This document shows positions 30,970 through 40,933 of a DNA stretch of 64,000 nt, piece by piece. Each line of letters starts with the position of its first letter. The stretch's first letter is position 1. The DNA comes from an uncultured Halomonas sp. (GTDB lineage Bacteria > Pseudomonadota > Gammaproteobacteria > Pseudomonadales > Halomonadaceae). The stretch spans positions 124,001-188,000 of the forward strand of contig NZ_CANMTQ010000009.1 of NCBI RefSeq assembly GCF_947500835.1. Reading direction: 5' to 3'. Below the pieces are notes generated by a model. It saw nothing but the letters and a program-made list of their open reading frames with translations. It was not told the DNA's origin and made no database searches. The translations under genes and the position numbers were made by a program.

Positions 30970-32298
30970 ATGAAGCGAACGTTCTTGTTTTTGCCAACCA
31001 TCATTGGCTTTTTATTGACGATACCTAGCCTGGCAGCAGAGAAAGGCACCCTGGGTCCAGCCGAATGGACACAATACCGGCTTAACGCCAGTAACAACGC
31101 TGTCTTTGACAACGGTGGCGAGCCGCTGCCTCGCATGACGTTTCGTACCGGCGACCAGGTGCGGGCAACGCCGGTGGTGGTAGGCAATGCCTTGTACATC
31201 GGCAATCATGCCACCGGCGGCATGTTTCGGTTCGACTTGCCCAGCGGCAAGGTAGCCTGGAACGATGACTATCCCTGGTATCGGCATACCCCCAACTGGA
31301 TTCACTCGGACATGATTCAGTCGGATGGCCGCATTTTCGTCGGCTATGGCAATCGCGCGTTTCAGAACGCAAATCTACGCGGCACCGGCGACAGCGGGGT
31401 AATGGCAGTGAACCCCGAAGACGGCACTACGCTGTGGAAGCACGAAACGGTGGGCGAAGTCATGACCACGCCAATTCTCTGGGAAGATACGCTGTACGCC
31501 ACCACTGGCGGCGGCAAGCTCATCGCCCTGGCGCCGGATAGCGGCGAGCAGCAGTGGTCGCTTGATCTGCCGGGCTGGGTAAGCATGTCCTCGCCAACGA
31601 TCAAGGACGGCGTGCTTTACGTGGGTTCGCTCGATTCCGTGGTGGCCGTGGATCTCGAGCGCCAGGAAATTCTCTGGAAGTTCGAGCAGAAGGCTACCTT
31701 TACCGATGTGCCACCGGCGGTATCAGAAGATGGCGTCGTGGTCATCACCGCCATGATGGAATCCGGCTGGCTTTCCGACGAGCAAAAGCAGCAGTATTCG
31801 AGTCATCGCGGCTACTTTCATTTTATCTATGCCTTTGATGCGAAATCCGGCGACCTGCTCTGGAGTGATCTGCTGGGTAGCGGCCCCAAGCAAGACAACA
31901 ACACCTCCGGCGCGCCTGCCATAGCGGGAGATAGCGTCTATGTGGGCAGCCCCTACACCTTGTCGTTTTTTGCCTACGATCTGAAAAGCGGCAAGCGCCA
32001 CTGGGAATATCCGGTAGGGTCCAAGATCAAGGGCGCGCCGGCCATCGTCGATGACAAGGTCGTTTTCGGCGATACCGATGGCTTCCTGCATCTGCTAAAT
32101 GCCAAAGAAGGCCGGCCGCCGATGTGCGACAACGGGTTTCGTTCCGGCAAGTTCAAGGTCGGCGGTTCGACCAGCGGGGGCAAGAATGTCGCTCTGGCGC
32201 CAGGCGGCCCTGTGATTATCAACCGCACGGTTTTCGTCGGCAGTCAGGATCTGTTCGTGCATGCAGTTCCCATGACCATGCTGGAATGTCGTGGATGA
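30970..32298 (+). CDS. Secreted PQQ-type beta-propeller repeat protein
   Basis: 442 residues with a Sec signal peptide (FLFLPTIIGFLLTIPSLAA, cleavage about residue 22). Repeated PQQ/pyrrolo-quinoline beta-propeller blades run along the whole mature chain (GVMAVNPEDGTTLWKHE, GKLIALAPDSGEQQWSLD, VVAVDLERQEILWKFE, FAYDLKSGKRHWEYP). Two Cys near the C-terminus (MCDNG, LECRG) may form a disulfide. It could be a periplasmic scaffold like BamB, but it lacks a lipobox and is not in a bamB context. No catalytic dehydrogenase domain seen. A small secreted protein follows 38 bases downstream. Confidence 0.8.
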   Translation: MKRTFLFLPTIIGFLLTIPSLAAEKGTLGPAEWTQYRLNASNNAVFDNGGEPLPRMTFRTGDQVRATPVVVGNALYIGNHATGGMFRFDLPSGKVAWNDDYPWYRHTPNWIHSDMIQSDGRIFVGYGNRAFQNANLRGTGDSGVMAVNPEDGTTLWKHETVGEVMTTPILWEDTLYATTGGGKLIALAPDSGEQQWSLDLPGWVSMSSPTIKDGVLYVGSLDSVVAVDLERQEILWKFEQKATFTDVPPAVSEDGVVVITAMMESGWLSDEQKQQYSSHRGYFHFIYAFDAKSGDLLWSDLLGSGPKQDNNTSGAPAIAGDSVYVGSPYTLSFFAYDLKSGKRHWEYPVGSKIKGAPAIVDDKVVFGDTDGFLHLLNAKEGRPPMCDNGFRSGKFKVGGSTSGGKNVALAPGGPVIINRTVFVGSQDLFVHAVPMTMLECRG

Positions 32299-32336
32299 TC
32301 GAACGTCAACATCAGAAAACAAGGAAGAATACTTCG

Positions 32337-32756
32337 ATGTCACATCACAGAATCAGAACAAGGGCCATCCTATTCACCTCTCGTCGGCTTGCGGGCCTGT
32401 GTCTGGCTGGGGCTATTGCATCGACTTCGATGGCCGCCCTGGCGGCGGAGCCTCAGCCGGCGCCAGGCTCCACCTTGAGCGGCGAGGAAATTCGCCAGCA
32501 GATTCTGGGGCACCGTGTACAGGGCAGCATGTCGGACGGCCAGCAGTACAACGAGGCCTACGGCCAGGATGGCGTCATCGTCGGTGACGGCTACACCGGG
32601 CAGGCCAGCGTGCAGGACGATCGTCTGTGCCTTGATTACGGCAGCGGTGACACCACCTGCTATCAGGTACGGCTGGACGACGAGCAGCACGTCGAATGGC
32701 TTGAGAATGGCGATGTGGTCGGTGATGGCGTTGTTTCCAAGACGCAAACTCCTTAG
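32337..32756 (+). CDS. Small secreted protein, unknown function
   Basis: 139 residues; Sec signal peptide (LAGLCLAGAIASTSMAALAA, cleavage after about 36), then an acidic, Gly/Asp-rich mature domain of about 100 residues. It has a helix (SGEEIRQQILGHRVQG) and a beta-rich pattern with two Cys (RLCLDYGSGDTTCYQV), probably a disulfide. AAGGAAG precedes the ATG. It lies 38 bases after the beta-propeller gene, so probably the two work together in the periplasm. I recognise no named family with certainty. Confidence 0.78.
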   Translation: MSHHRIRTRAILFTSRRLAGLCLAGAIASTSMAALAAEPQPAPGSTLSGEEIRQQILGHRVQGSMSDGQQYNEAYGQDGVIVGDGYTGQASVQDDRLCLDYGSGDTTCYQVRLDDEQHVEWLENGDVVGDGVVSKTQTP

Positions 32757-32819
32757 CGATTACGCACCTGGGTGTCGGCAATGGTAAAATGGCCGATTGC
32801 TCTTCGGGGAGAATCACGC

Positions 32820-34136
32820 ATGTCGCAACGCACACACGCCTCGCTGATGGGAACGCGCATCCTGCTGGGCATCAGCGGCGGGATCGCGGCCTACAAGAGC
32901 GCGCATCTGGCGCGGCTTCTGAAAAAAGCCGGGGCTGAGGTGCGGGTCGTCATGACCGAAGGCGCCCAGGCATTCATCGCACCGCTGACCTTGCAGGCGC
33001 TGACCGGTGAGCCGGTACGCACTTCCTTGCTCGATCCCGAAGCGGAAGCTGGCATGGGCCATATCGAGTTGGCGCGTTGGGCGGAGCTGATCCTGATCGC
33101 GCCAGCCACTGCGGATTTGATGGCGCGTCTGGCCCAAGGCCAGGCGGACGATCTTCTAACTACCCTGTGCCTGGCAAACGATGCCCAATGGTTCATGGCT
33201 CCCGCCATGAATCAGGCCATGTGGCGTCACCCGGCCACGCTGGAAAACGCTCGTCGTCTGCAGGATTACGGCTGGCGCCTGCTGGGCCCAGATGCGGGGG
33301 ATCAGGCCTGTGGCGACGTGGGGCCCGGGCGGATGCTGGAACCCGAGGCGATTGTGAATGAATTGCTTTGCGATCTTTCTAAAACAGCTTCAAAACCATC
33401 TGATCCATCGCCGAATCACGCAGCGGATGCCAGCGGATTGACCATCACCATCACCGCCGGGCCAACCCGGGAACCGTTGGATCCGGTGCGCTACCTCTCC
33501 AATCACAGCTCCGGCAAAATGGGTTATGCCCTGGCGCAAGCGGCTGTCGAACGGGGGGCACGGGTGCGATTGATCAGCGGCCCGGTGGCCCTCGAAACAC
33601 CCCCCGGGGTCGAACGCGTCGACGTGGAGTCTGCCTTGGAAATGCTTGAAGCAGCCCAGAAAGCCGCCGTTGATAGCGACATATTCATTGGCTGCGCGGC
33701 GGTGGCGGATTACCGCGCCGAGCAGATCGCCGAACACAAGATCAAGAAGTCCTCGGATGAGGACGCCCTGACGCTGCGGCTTGTCAAGAATCCGGATATC
33801 ATCGCGACGATTGCGGAAAATGCTGTCAATTCGCGGCCTTTCGTCGTCGGATTCGCCGCCGAAACCCGAGATCTCGAGCGGTATGCCCTGGACAAGTTGA
33901 CCCGCAAGCAGTTGGACATGATCGTGGCCAACGATGTCAGTCAGCCAGGACTGGGGTTCGGCGCCGATGAAAACGCTGCTCTGCTACTATGGCACGGGAG
34001 CGAGGCCGCGCCGGGACGTCTTGAACTGTCGCCTCAGCCCAAGACGATGCTTGCCGCCAGGATCATCGACACGGCGATAAAGCGCCTGAGCGCTACCGAC
34101 GAACACCCTTCTTGCACCTCTTCACAGGTCACTTGA
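32820..34136 (+). CDS. coaBC: Bifunctional phosphopantothenoylcysteine decarboxylase / synthetase
   Basis: Two consecutive steps of coenzyme A synthesis. 438 residues from the ATG at 32820. The FMN-dependent CoaC domain (1-190) has [14 protein letters not shown] and the substrate-binding PAMNQAMW; the CoaB domain has [25 protein letters not shown] near 220 and KIKK near 315. The insertion between them ([19 protein letters not shown]) is a flexible linker. Its stop overlaps the dut ATG (TGATG). Confidence 0.96.
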   Translation: MSQRTHASLMGTRILLGISGGIAAYKSAHLARLLKKAGAEVRVVMTEGAQAFIAPLTLQALTGEPVRTSLLDPEAEAGMGHIELARWAELILIAPATADLMARLAQGQADDLLTTLCLANDAQWFMAPAMNQAMWRHPATLENARRLQDYGWRLLGPDAGDQACGDVGPGRMLEPEAIVNELLCDLSKTASKPSDPSPNHAADASGLTITITAGPTREPLDPVRYLSNHSSGKMGYALAQAAVERGARVRLISGPVALETPPGVERVDVESALEMLEAAQKAAVDSDIFIGCAAVADYRAEQIAEHKIKKSSDEDALTLRLVKNPDIIATIAENAVNSRPFVVGFAAETRDLERYALDKLTRKQLDMIVANDVSQPGLGFGADENAALLLWHGSEAAPGRLELSPQPKTMLAARIIDTAIKRLSATDEHPSCTSSQVT

Positions 34137-34618
34137 TGAGCGAAAAAGCACCACCGACCACCGCTAGCCCTAGACTCGCCGTAAGGATCCTCGACGACCG
34201 GGTTCACGACTATCCGCTACCCCATTATGCGACCCAGGGCAGTGCCGGCATGGATCTGCGGGCCCTGCTCGATGCACCTCTCGAACTCGCCCCGGGGGAG
34301 TGCGAACTGGTGCGTACCGGGCTAGCTATCCATATCGCCGACCCGGGCCTCGCCGGCATGATCTTGCCGCGTTCGGGGCTTGGCCACAAGCACGGCATCG
34401 TGCTGGGCAACCTGGTGGGACTGATCGACTCCGATTATCAGGGCGAGCTGATGATCTCGGTGTGGAACCGCGGCCAGACGCCGTTCGTGCTCGAACCCGG
34501 TGAACGTCTGGCACAGTACGTGCTTGTTCCCATCGTCCAGGCCGAACTCGAGGTAGTAGAGGATTTCACCACGAGCAAACGAGGCGCGGGGGGGTTCGGC
34601 CACTCTGGGCGCCACTAG
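34136..34618 (+). CDS. dut: Deoxyuridine 5'-triphosphate nucleotidohydrolase (dUTPase)
   Basis: Hydrolyses dUTP to dUMP and PPi. 160 residues. All five trimeric dUTPase motifs are present: [41 protein letters not shown] and GAGGFGHSG. Overlaps coaBC by one base. The stop codon TAG (34616-34618) is shared with the start of an inserted 265-bp transposable element: TA is the target duplication and G the element's first base. Confidence 0.97.
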   Translation: MSEKAPPTTASPRLAVRILDDRVHDYPLPHYATQGSAGMDLRALLDAPLELAPGECELVRTGLAIHIADPGLAGMILPRSGLGHKHGIVLGNLVGLIDSDYQGELMISVWNRGQTPFVLEPGERLAQYVLVPIVQAELEVVEDFTTSKRGAGGFGHSGRH

Positions 34619-34882
34619 GGCCTGTTGACGTTTCATTCACGGCCGCGCTGGCGCCAGTTTTTATTCGGGGCAAGGCAGGAGGAGAGAAATTTGGTTATTC
34701 CAAATGAACGACGACTAACGCAGCAGCGGATAAAAACTGGCCCAGCCCTTCGGGTTGCGCAGCAAAAAGCGCCATTCTGCGTTGCGAAACGTGAAAAGGG
34801 AATAACCCTTCCCTGCGCTTCGCGCCTTGGCTGGCACTTTTTGATGCAGCAACGCGGTTCGCGATGAAACGTCAACAGGCCC
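34618..34882 (+). mobile_element. 265-bp MITE, copy 1 (non-autonomous element)
   Basis: Begins GGGCCTGTTGACGTTTCAT and ends with its exact reverse complement, a 19-bp terminal inverted repeat, flanked by direct TA (34616-34617 and 34883-34884). Interior contains a further inverted pair (GCGCCAGTTTTTAT / ATAAAAACTGGCC) and SD-like GGAGGAG. The same element occurs inverted at 42506-42770 with about 13 differences by eye. No transposase is encoded; an 80-codon open frame inside is not under coding selection. The ends resemble those of IS5-group elements (inference). This and 88 bases of plain sequence fill the gap between dut and algC. Confidence 0.85.
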
Positions 34883-34970
34883 TAGCCTTGCATACTCTCA
34901 TTCACTTTCGATCCATGCTTTTTGACCCACTTTCTTCAATCAACTCTTCAACCTACTCAAGGAAGACGCC

Positions 34971-36353
34971 ATGACTCAGATAACGCCCTCCATCTTTCGT
35001 GCCTACGATATTCGCGGCATCGTCGATGACACCCTGACCGAAGAGAGCGTCGAGTTGATCGGTCGTGCCATCGGCAGCGAAGCCGCTGCCCGGGGCGAGT
35101 CCACGGTGGTGGTGGCCAGGGACGGACGTCTTTCCGGCCCCAAACTGAAGGACGCTCTGGCACGCGGGCTCACCGCCGCCGGCCAGAATGTGATCGATAT
35201 CGGCATGGTGCCGACGCCGGTGCTCTACTTCGCCACCTATGTACTCGACGGCACCGCCTCCGGCGTCATGGTCACCGGCAGCCACAATCCGCCGGACTAC
35301 AACGGCTTCAAGATCGTGCTCGACGGCGTGACCCTGTCCGGTGATGCCATCACCGCGCTGTATGAGCGCATCAAGAACGACGACCTGGAAAACGGCCAAG
35401 GCACGATTCGGGAAGAGGACATGCGGGACGCCTATCTCGATCGTATCCTCGGCGACGTCACTCTCGAGCGCAAACTCAAGGCGGTGGTGGACTGCGGCAA
35501 CGGTGTGGCAGGCGAGCTGGGGCCCAAGCTGATCGAGCGCCTCGGTGTCGAGACGGTTCGTCTGTTCGACGACATCGACGGCACCTTCCCCAATCACCAT
35601 CCGGACCCGGGCAAGCTGGAAAATCTTCAGGACGTCATTGCCAGCGTCAAGGAAACCGGCGCCGACATCGGCCTGGCCTTCGATGGTGATGGCGATCGCC
35701 TGGGCGTGGTCACTCCCAAGGGTGAGGTGATCTATCCTGACCGTCTGATGATGGCCTTCTCCGAAGACATGCTGAGCCGCAATCCGGGCGCCAAGGTGAT
35801 CTTCGACGTCAAGTGCACCGGCAACCTGGCCCAGGTGATCGAGAACGCCGGCGGTACGCCGGAAATGTGGCGTACCGGTCACTCACTGATCAAGGCGCGC
35901 ATGAAGGAGACCGGCGCTCAGTTAGCCGGGGAAATGAGCGGCCACATCTTCTTCCAGGAGCGCTGGTACGGCTTCGACGACGGCCTCTACGGCGCAGCGC
36001 GTCTGCTGGAAATTCTCTCCAAGCAGGACGACGACGCGGACACCTTCTTCGATCGCTACCCGCAGGATCTGGGCACACCGGAAATCAACGTCGAAGTGAC
36101 CGACGACAACAAGTTCGACATCGTCGAGCGTCTGGCCAAGGAGGGCGACTTCGGCAACGACGGCGTCAAGACGACGCTGGACGGCATTCGCGTGGACTAT
36201 TCCGATGGCTGGGGGTTGTGCCGCGCCTCCAACACCACCCCCATGCTGGTGCTTCGTTTCGAGGGCAAGAGCCAGGAAGCGCTGGAGCGCATTCAGGATA
36301 GTTTCCGTCATGCCCTCAAGCAGGTTGCCCCGGACGCCGATATTCCTTTCTGA
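34971..36353 (+). CDS. algC: Phosphomannomutase / phosphoglucomutase
   Basis: Interconverts hexose 1- and 6-phosphates for exopolysaccharide, LPS and alginate-type precursors. 460 residues (P. aeruginosa AlgC 463). The phosphoserine loop is VMVTGSHNPPDYNGFK near 100, the Mg loop AFDGDGDRLG near 240, sugar-binding GEMSGHIFFQER near 323, and the phosphate-binding loop RASNTTPMLVLRFEG near 420. The dut-algC-argB order is as in Pseudomonas. Terminator follows. Confidence 0.95.
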   Translation: MTQITPSIFRAYDIRGIVDDTLTEESVELIGRAIGSEAAARGESTVVVARDGRLSGPKLKDALARGLTAAGQNVIDIGMVPTPVLYFATYVLDGTASGVMVTGSHNPPDYNGFKIVLDGVTLSGDAITALYERIKNDDLENGQGTIREEDMRDAYLDRILGDVTLERKLKAVVDCGNGVAGELGPKLIERLGVETVRLFDDIDGTFPNHHPDPGKLENLQDVIASVKETGADIGLAFDGDGDRLGVVTPKGEVIYPDRLMMAFSEDMLSRNPGAKVIFDVKCTGNLAQVIENAGGTPEMWRTGHSLIKARMKETGAQLAGEMSGHIFFQERWYGFDDGLYGAARLLEILSKQDDDADTFFDRYPQDLGTPEINVEVTDDNKFDIVERLAKEGDFGNDGVKTTLDGIRVDYSDGWGLCRASNTTPMLVLRFEGKSQEALERIQDSFRHALKQVAPDADIPF

Positions 36354-37379
<1,026 letters not shown>

Positions 37380-37491
37380 ATGGATGCCATTGACGAGCGC
37401 ATCACTCACAGGCTGCTAAATTCCTGTTTGCCCCGGAGAAAACCGCCGAGTAGGATCAGAAGAACCATAAAATATTATTAGAAAAATCATC

Positions 37492-38115
37492 ATGACGCAG
37501 GCAAATACACCCAAGCAGAGCCGGCGGGATCAGATCCTTCAGGCCCTGGCACTGATGCTGGAAGAAGACAGCGGAAAACGTATCACCACCGCTTCACTGG
37601 CCCGTCAGGTCGGCGTTTCCGAAGCCGCCCTGTATCGGCATTTTCCCAGCAAGGCACGCATGTTCGAAGGCTTGATCGAGTTCATCGAGGAGAGTCTGTT
37701 CGAACGCATTCGACTCATTCTCGACGAGACCTCCGATGCCTTGCCACGCTGCCAGCGCATTCTCACGCTACTGCTAGGATTCGCGGAAAAGAACCCGGGG
37801 CTGTGTCGATTGCTCAACGGCGACGCCCTCATCGGCGAGACCGCACGACTGCGAACGCGGATGAATCAGCTGTTCGAACGCCTGGAAACCCAGCTCAAGC
37901 AGATCCTTCGCGAAGCCGAGCTACGCGAAGGCCTGCGTCCGGCACTGCTCGTCTCCTCAGCAGCCAATCTTTTGCTGGCCCTTGCCGAAGGGCGAATCGG
38001 TCAATATGTGCGCAGTGATTTCAAGCGACTGCCTACCTCGAACTGGGACGAGCAGTGGCACGTGATATCCAGAGAGCTGCTGATGCCGATAGCCACGCCG
38101 CTACCTGCACCTTGA
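37492..38115 (+). CDS. slmA: Nucleoid occlusion factor SlmA (TetR family)
   Basis: 207 residues. The N-terminal TetR helix-turn-helix ([18 protein letters not shown] ... [20 protein letters not shown]; split) matches SlmA, which binds specific chromosomal sites and blocks FtsZ assembly over DNA. The argB-slmA context fits pseudomonads and relatives. It lies 112 bases after argB, behind an A+T-rich stretch that may hold a promoter. Converges on rpoH. Confidence 0.9.
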   Translation: MTQANTPKQSRRDQILQALALMLEEDSGKRITTASLARQVGVSEAALYRHFPSKARMFEGLIEFIEESLFERIRLILDETSDALPRCQRILTLLLGFAEKNPGLCRLLNGDALIGETARLRTRMNQLFERLETQLKQILREAELREGLRPALLVSSAANLLLALAEGRIGQYVRSDFKRLPTSNWDEQWHVISRELLMPIATPLPAP

Positions 38116-38133
38116 AAATCGTTATTTAAAGAC

Positions 38134-38171
38134 GAAAAAAATGCCCCTGGCCAGTTGGCCAAGGGCATTGT
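38134..38171 (-). terminator. Intrinsic terminator of rpoH
   Basis: On the minus strand AATGCCCTTGGCCA / TGGCCAGGGGCATT (38139-38170; one bulged or mismatched base) followed by TTTTTTCGTC. It lies 22 bases past the rpoH stop; it may also end slmA transcripts from the other side, though that strand lacks a T-tract. Confidence 0.85.
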
Positions 38172-38192
38172 GGGTACGTCCGAGATAATCTG

Positions 38193-39059
38193 TTAGGCGA
38201 CCAAAGCATCGCCCAGCTGCTGTCGAATCTTCTTCATGGCGTTCTTTTCGAGCTGACGGATCCGCTCTGCAGAAACACCATAGGTATCGGCCAGCTCGTG
38301 AAGCGTGGCCTTGTTGTCCGTCAACCAGCGGCTGCGCAAGATATCCTGGGAGCGCTCATCCAGGCTCGCCAGCGCGGTTTGCAAACGACGAGTGGAATCC
38401 TCTTCCCAATCGTTGTCTTCGAGCTGTACCGCCGGATCGAAACGCTCATCATCGAGATAATGCGCCGGCGCTTGATAGCCTTGATCCTCTTCTTCAGAAG
38501 GGGAAGCATCGAAGCCGGCATCGAAGGCGGACAAGCGCCCTTCCATTTCACGCACTACCTCGGGCTTGACATTGAGATCCTTGGCGATAGCGTCCACTTC
38601 ATCGACATTGAGCCAGGCAAGACGTTTCTTGGCGCTGCGCAGGTTGAAGAAAAGCTTGCGCTGAGCCTTGGTAGTGGCAACCTTGACGATGCGCCAGTTG
38701 CGCAACACGAACTCATGTATCTCGGCCTTGATCCAGTGCACTGCAAAGGAAACCAGGCGCACGCCCTGATGCGGATCGAAGCGCTTGACCGCCTTCATGA
38801 GTCCGACATTGCCCTCTTGAATCAGATCCGCCTGAGGCAGACCATAACCGGAATAGCTGCGGGCAATATGCACCACGAATCGCAGGTGCGACATGACCAG
38901 ACGCCGGGCAGCTTCCAGGTCGTTGTGATCATACAGACGAAAGCCGAGCTCACGTTCTTCCTCCGCAGTGAGTACGGCGATACCATTGACCGCGCGGATG
39001 TAACCATTCAGATCCTGGCCCGGTGAAAGCTGGCCAATAGGCTGAAGACTAGTGCTCAT
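38193..39059 (-). CDS. rpoH: Heat-shock sigma factor sigma-32
   Basis: 288 residues from the ATG at 39059 ([14 protein letters not shown]); an upstream ATG would add five residues. Sigma regions: 2.1-2.4 ([35 protein letters not shown]), the RpoH-specific box QRKLFFNLR near residue 132, and region 4 helix-turn-helix ([22 protein letters not shown]) at the C-terminus. It lies downstream of ftsX with 159 bases between, containing a sigma-E-type promoter. Confidence 0.97.
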   Translation of the reverse strand: MSTSLQPIGQLSPGQDLNGYIRAVNGIAVLTAEEERELGFRLYDHNDLEAARRLVMSHLRFVVHIARSYSGYGLPQADLIQEGNVGLMKAVKRFDPHQGVRLVSFAVHWIKAEIHEFVLRNWRIVKVATTKAQRKLFFNLRSAKKRLAWLNVDEVDAIAKDLNVKPEVVREMEGRLSAFDAGFDASPSEEEDQGYQAPAHYLDDERFDPAVQLEDNDWEEDSTRRLQTALASLDERSQDILRSRWLTDNKATLHELADTYGVSAERIRQLEKNAMKKIRQQLGDALVA

Positions 39060-39147
39060 GCAGGATGTCTCCATGTTGCCTCGAGAGAAGGAAACCGACA
39101 GTGATTTTCCAGAATAATCGTTAGACTCCTAACATAGTACGCTGTTG

Positions 39148-39176
39148 TTGAGACCGCAAAGGATAAACGAAGTTCC
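39148..39176 (-). promoter_or_regulatory. Sigma-E-type promoter of rpoH
   Basis: On the minus strand GGAACTT (complement of 39170-39176), a 15-bp spacer, then GTCTCAA (complement of 39148-39154). This matches the extracytoplasmic sigma-E consensus (GGAACTT, then TC-A-rich -10). It lies about 90 bases ahead of the rpoH ATG. E. coli rpoH has a sigma-E promoter (P3) in the same position. Pattern seen; use by RpoE inferred. Confidence 0.65.
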
Positions 39177-39218
39177 CCGTTGAAAAGAGTGCGACCAGCG
39201 CGTTTCAATCCAGTTACG

Positions 39219-40256
39219 TCAACGTGGTCTTATCTCCTTAAGATGACGATCCACCGCCATCCAGCCCCCCAACCAGCCTAATAGTGTACTCGAAATAAGT
39301 AGTGTTGCCGAGCCTTCCCAATCGAGTCCCGGCACTGTGAAATGGGCACCATAGCTCTGCGCCAACGCCTGCACCGGCGCTGAGAGCCACTGCCCACCCA
39401 CTCCTAGTAGCAGCCAGGCCAGCAGGCCACCGCCCAGGCCATACCAGGCGCCACTATAGAGAAATGGCCGACGCACAAAGGCATGGGTCGCGCCGATCAG
39501 CGTAACCACTTCGATCTCCTGTCGACGGTTCTCGACGGAGAGACGTATGGTATTGCCCACGATCAACAATACGCCGAAGCCGAACAGCACACCCAGCGCC
39601 AAGGTCAAGCGTTGACCCAGCTCCGCCAGGCGACGCAAACGCTCTAGCCAGGCCAGGTCGAGTCGCACCTCATCGACGCCCTGTATACTCCTGAGCCGTT
39701 CGCTCAAGTCATCCACCGCTTGGGGCGACGTATCCAGCGGTGCGATGACCACGCTCGCCGGTAATGGATTGGAGTCGAGCCGCATCAAGGCATCCTCGAG
39801 CCCCAAGGCCTGTTCGAATTCCGCCATACCCTCTGCTGCGGTAACCAGCCGTGCAGCCGCCACCTGGGGTTGCTCGCGCAAGGTGCTAGCCATCTGCATG
39901 GCTTCGCTTTCCTCCATGGAAGTATCTAGGTACACCGTCAGGCTCGCGCTTTCTTCAAGCCCTACATCCAGCAATCGGGCACTGTCCAGGGTCAACCATA
40001 ATGCGCAGGGCAAAATCAGTGCGACACCGATTGCCAGCATGGTCATCAGGCTGCCAAAGGGCCGCCGCACGAGGCGTCGTACACTATCTAGCGCCATGGC
40101 ACGATGATGGCGTGCCCAAGCCCTCAAGCGACTGTTGACCCGGTTGCGCTGACTGCGGGCACCTCGTCTTGATTTCGTTTGGCGAGTATCCGGCTGGTGT
40201 GATGTCCCTTGCCTTTGCTGACGCTGATTCGGGGGAGGCGTTCTAGAAGCGCTCAT
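39219..40256 (-). CDS. ftsX: Cell division protein FtsX
   Basis: Membrane half of the FtsEX complex that activates periplasmic amidases at the septum. 345 residues with four hydrophobic helices (about 75-95, 220-245, 265-290, 310-335), a large periplasmic loop between the first two, and a long basic, Arg/Gln-rich cytoplasmic N-terminus (RTPPNQRQQRQG). Overlaps ftsE by four bases (ATGA). Confidence 0.94.
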   Translation of the reverse strand: MSASRTPPPNQRQQRQGTSHQPDTRQTKSRRGARSQRNRVNSRLRAWARHHRAMALDSVRRLVRRPFGSLMTMLAIGVALILPCALWLTLDSARLLDVGLEESASLTVYLDTSMEESEAMQMASTLREQPQVAAARLVTAAEGMAEFEQALGLEDALMRLDSNPLPASVVIAPLDTSPQAVDDLSERLRSIQGVDEVRLDLAWLERLRRLAELGQRLTLALGVLFGFGVLLIVGNTIRLSVENRRQEIEVVTLIGATHAFVRRPFLYSGAWYGLGGGLLAWLLLGVGGQWLSAPVQALAQSYGAHFTVPGLDWEGSATLLISSTLLGWLGGWMAVDRHLKEIRPR

Positions 40257-40933
40257 GGAGTCTCCTCGACGGTAGCATCGTCACCGATCAGGCGCCCCTC
40301 GCTAAGCTTCAATATCCGGTGGTGCAATCGCGCGATCAGGGCCAGATCGTGGCTTGCAATCATTATCGTGGTGCCGATGCGATTGAAATCCTCGAACAGG
40401 CGCATGATATCGGCGGACAGCTGTGGGTCCAGATTGCCGGTGGGCTCGTCCGCCAACAGCAGCGCCGGTTTGTTGACAACCGCCCGAGCAATGCCGATAC
40501 GCTGCTGTTCACCACCGGACAGCTCGATGGGCAGCGCCTTTTCACGATGCAGCAGGCCAACCTTGTCCAGCGCCGCCCGCACCCGTCGAGCCGCCTCATG
40601 GGGCTCCAGTCCCTGGATCTGTAGAGGAAGCGCCACATTGGCAAAGACATCCCGATCGAACAACAGCTGATGATCCTGAAAGACCACACCGATCTGGCGG
40701 CGATAGAACGGAATCTGGCTGATATGCAGCCGGTCGATGTCGTGCCCGGCAACCAGTATTCTTCCCCGAGTAGGACGCTCGAGTCGCATCAGAAGGCGCA
40801 GAAGCGAACTCTTTCCCGCGCCGGAATGGCCGGTGAGAAAGACCATCTCACCCCGCCGGATGCGAAAATCGATATTGGCCAGGGCGTCGAAACGCCCGCC
40901 GTAGCGCTTGCCGACATGCTCGAAACGTATCAT
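40253..40933 (-). CDS. ftsE: Cell division ATP-binding protein FtsE
   Basis: ABC ATPase partner of FtsX. 226 residues. Walker A GHSGAGKSSLL near 36, Q-loop FQDHQLL, signature LSGGEQQRIGIARA near 139, Walker B LLADEPTGNLD near 160, switch His in ASHDLALI. Overlaps ftsY by four bases. Confidence 0.97.
   Translation of the reverse strand: MIRFEHVGKRYGGRFDALANIDFRIRRGEMVFLTGHSGAGKSSLLRLLMRLERPTRGRILVAGHDIDRLHISQIPFYRRQIGVVFQDHQLLFDRDVFANVALPLQIQGLEPHEAARRVRAALDKVGLLHREKALPIELSGGEQQRIGIARAVVNKPALLLADEPTGNLDPQLSADIMRLFEDFNRIGTTIMIASHDLALIARLHHRILKLSEGRLIGDDATVEETP

Noticed and set aside
34625..34867. 80-codon open reading frame inside transposable element copy 1, nearly repeated in copy 2 (42521-42763)
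   Set aside because: The two versions differ at about nine amino acids for about twelve base changes, mostly non-synonymous, so there is no sign of purifying selection on a protein. The frame is open by chance within a structured element.
34615..34885. Four-base CTAG target duplication for element copy 1
   Set aside because: Copy 2 has CTAG only on one side (CCTACC on the other), whereas TA with a 265-bp element fits both copies.
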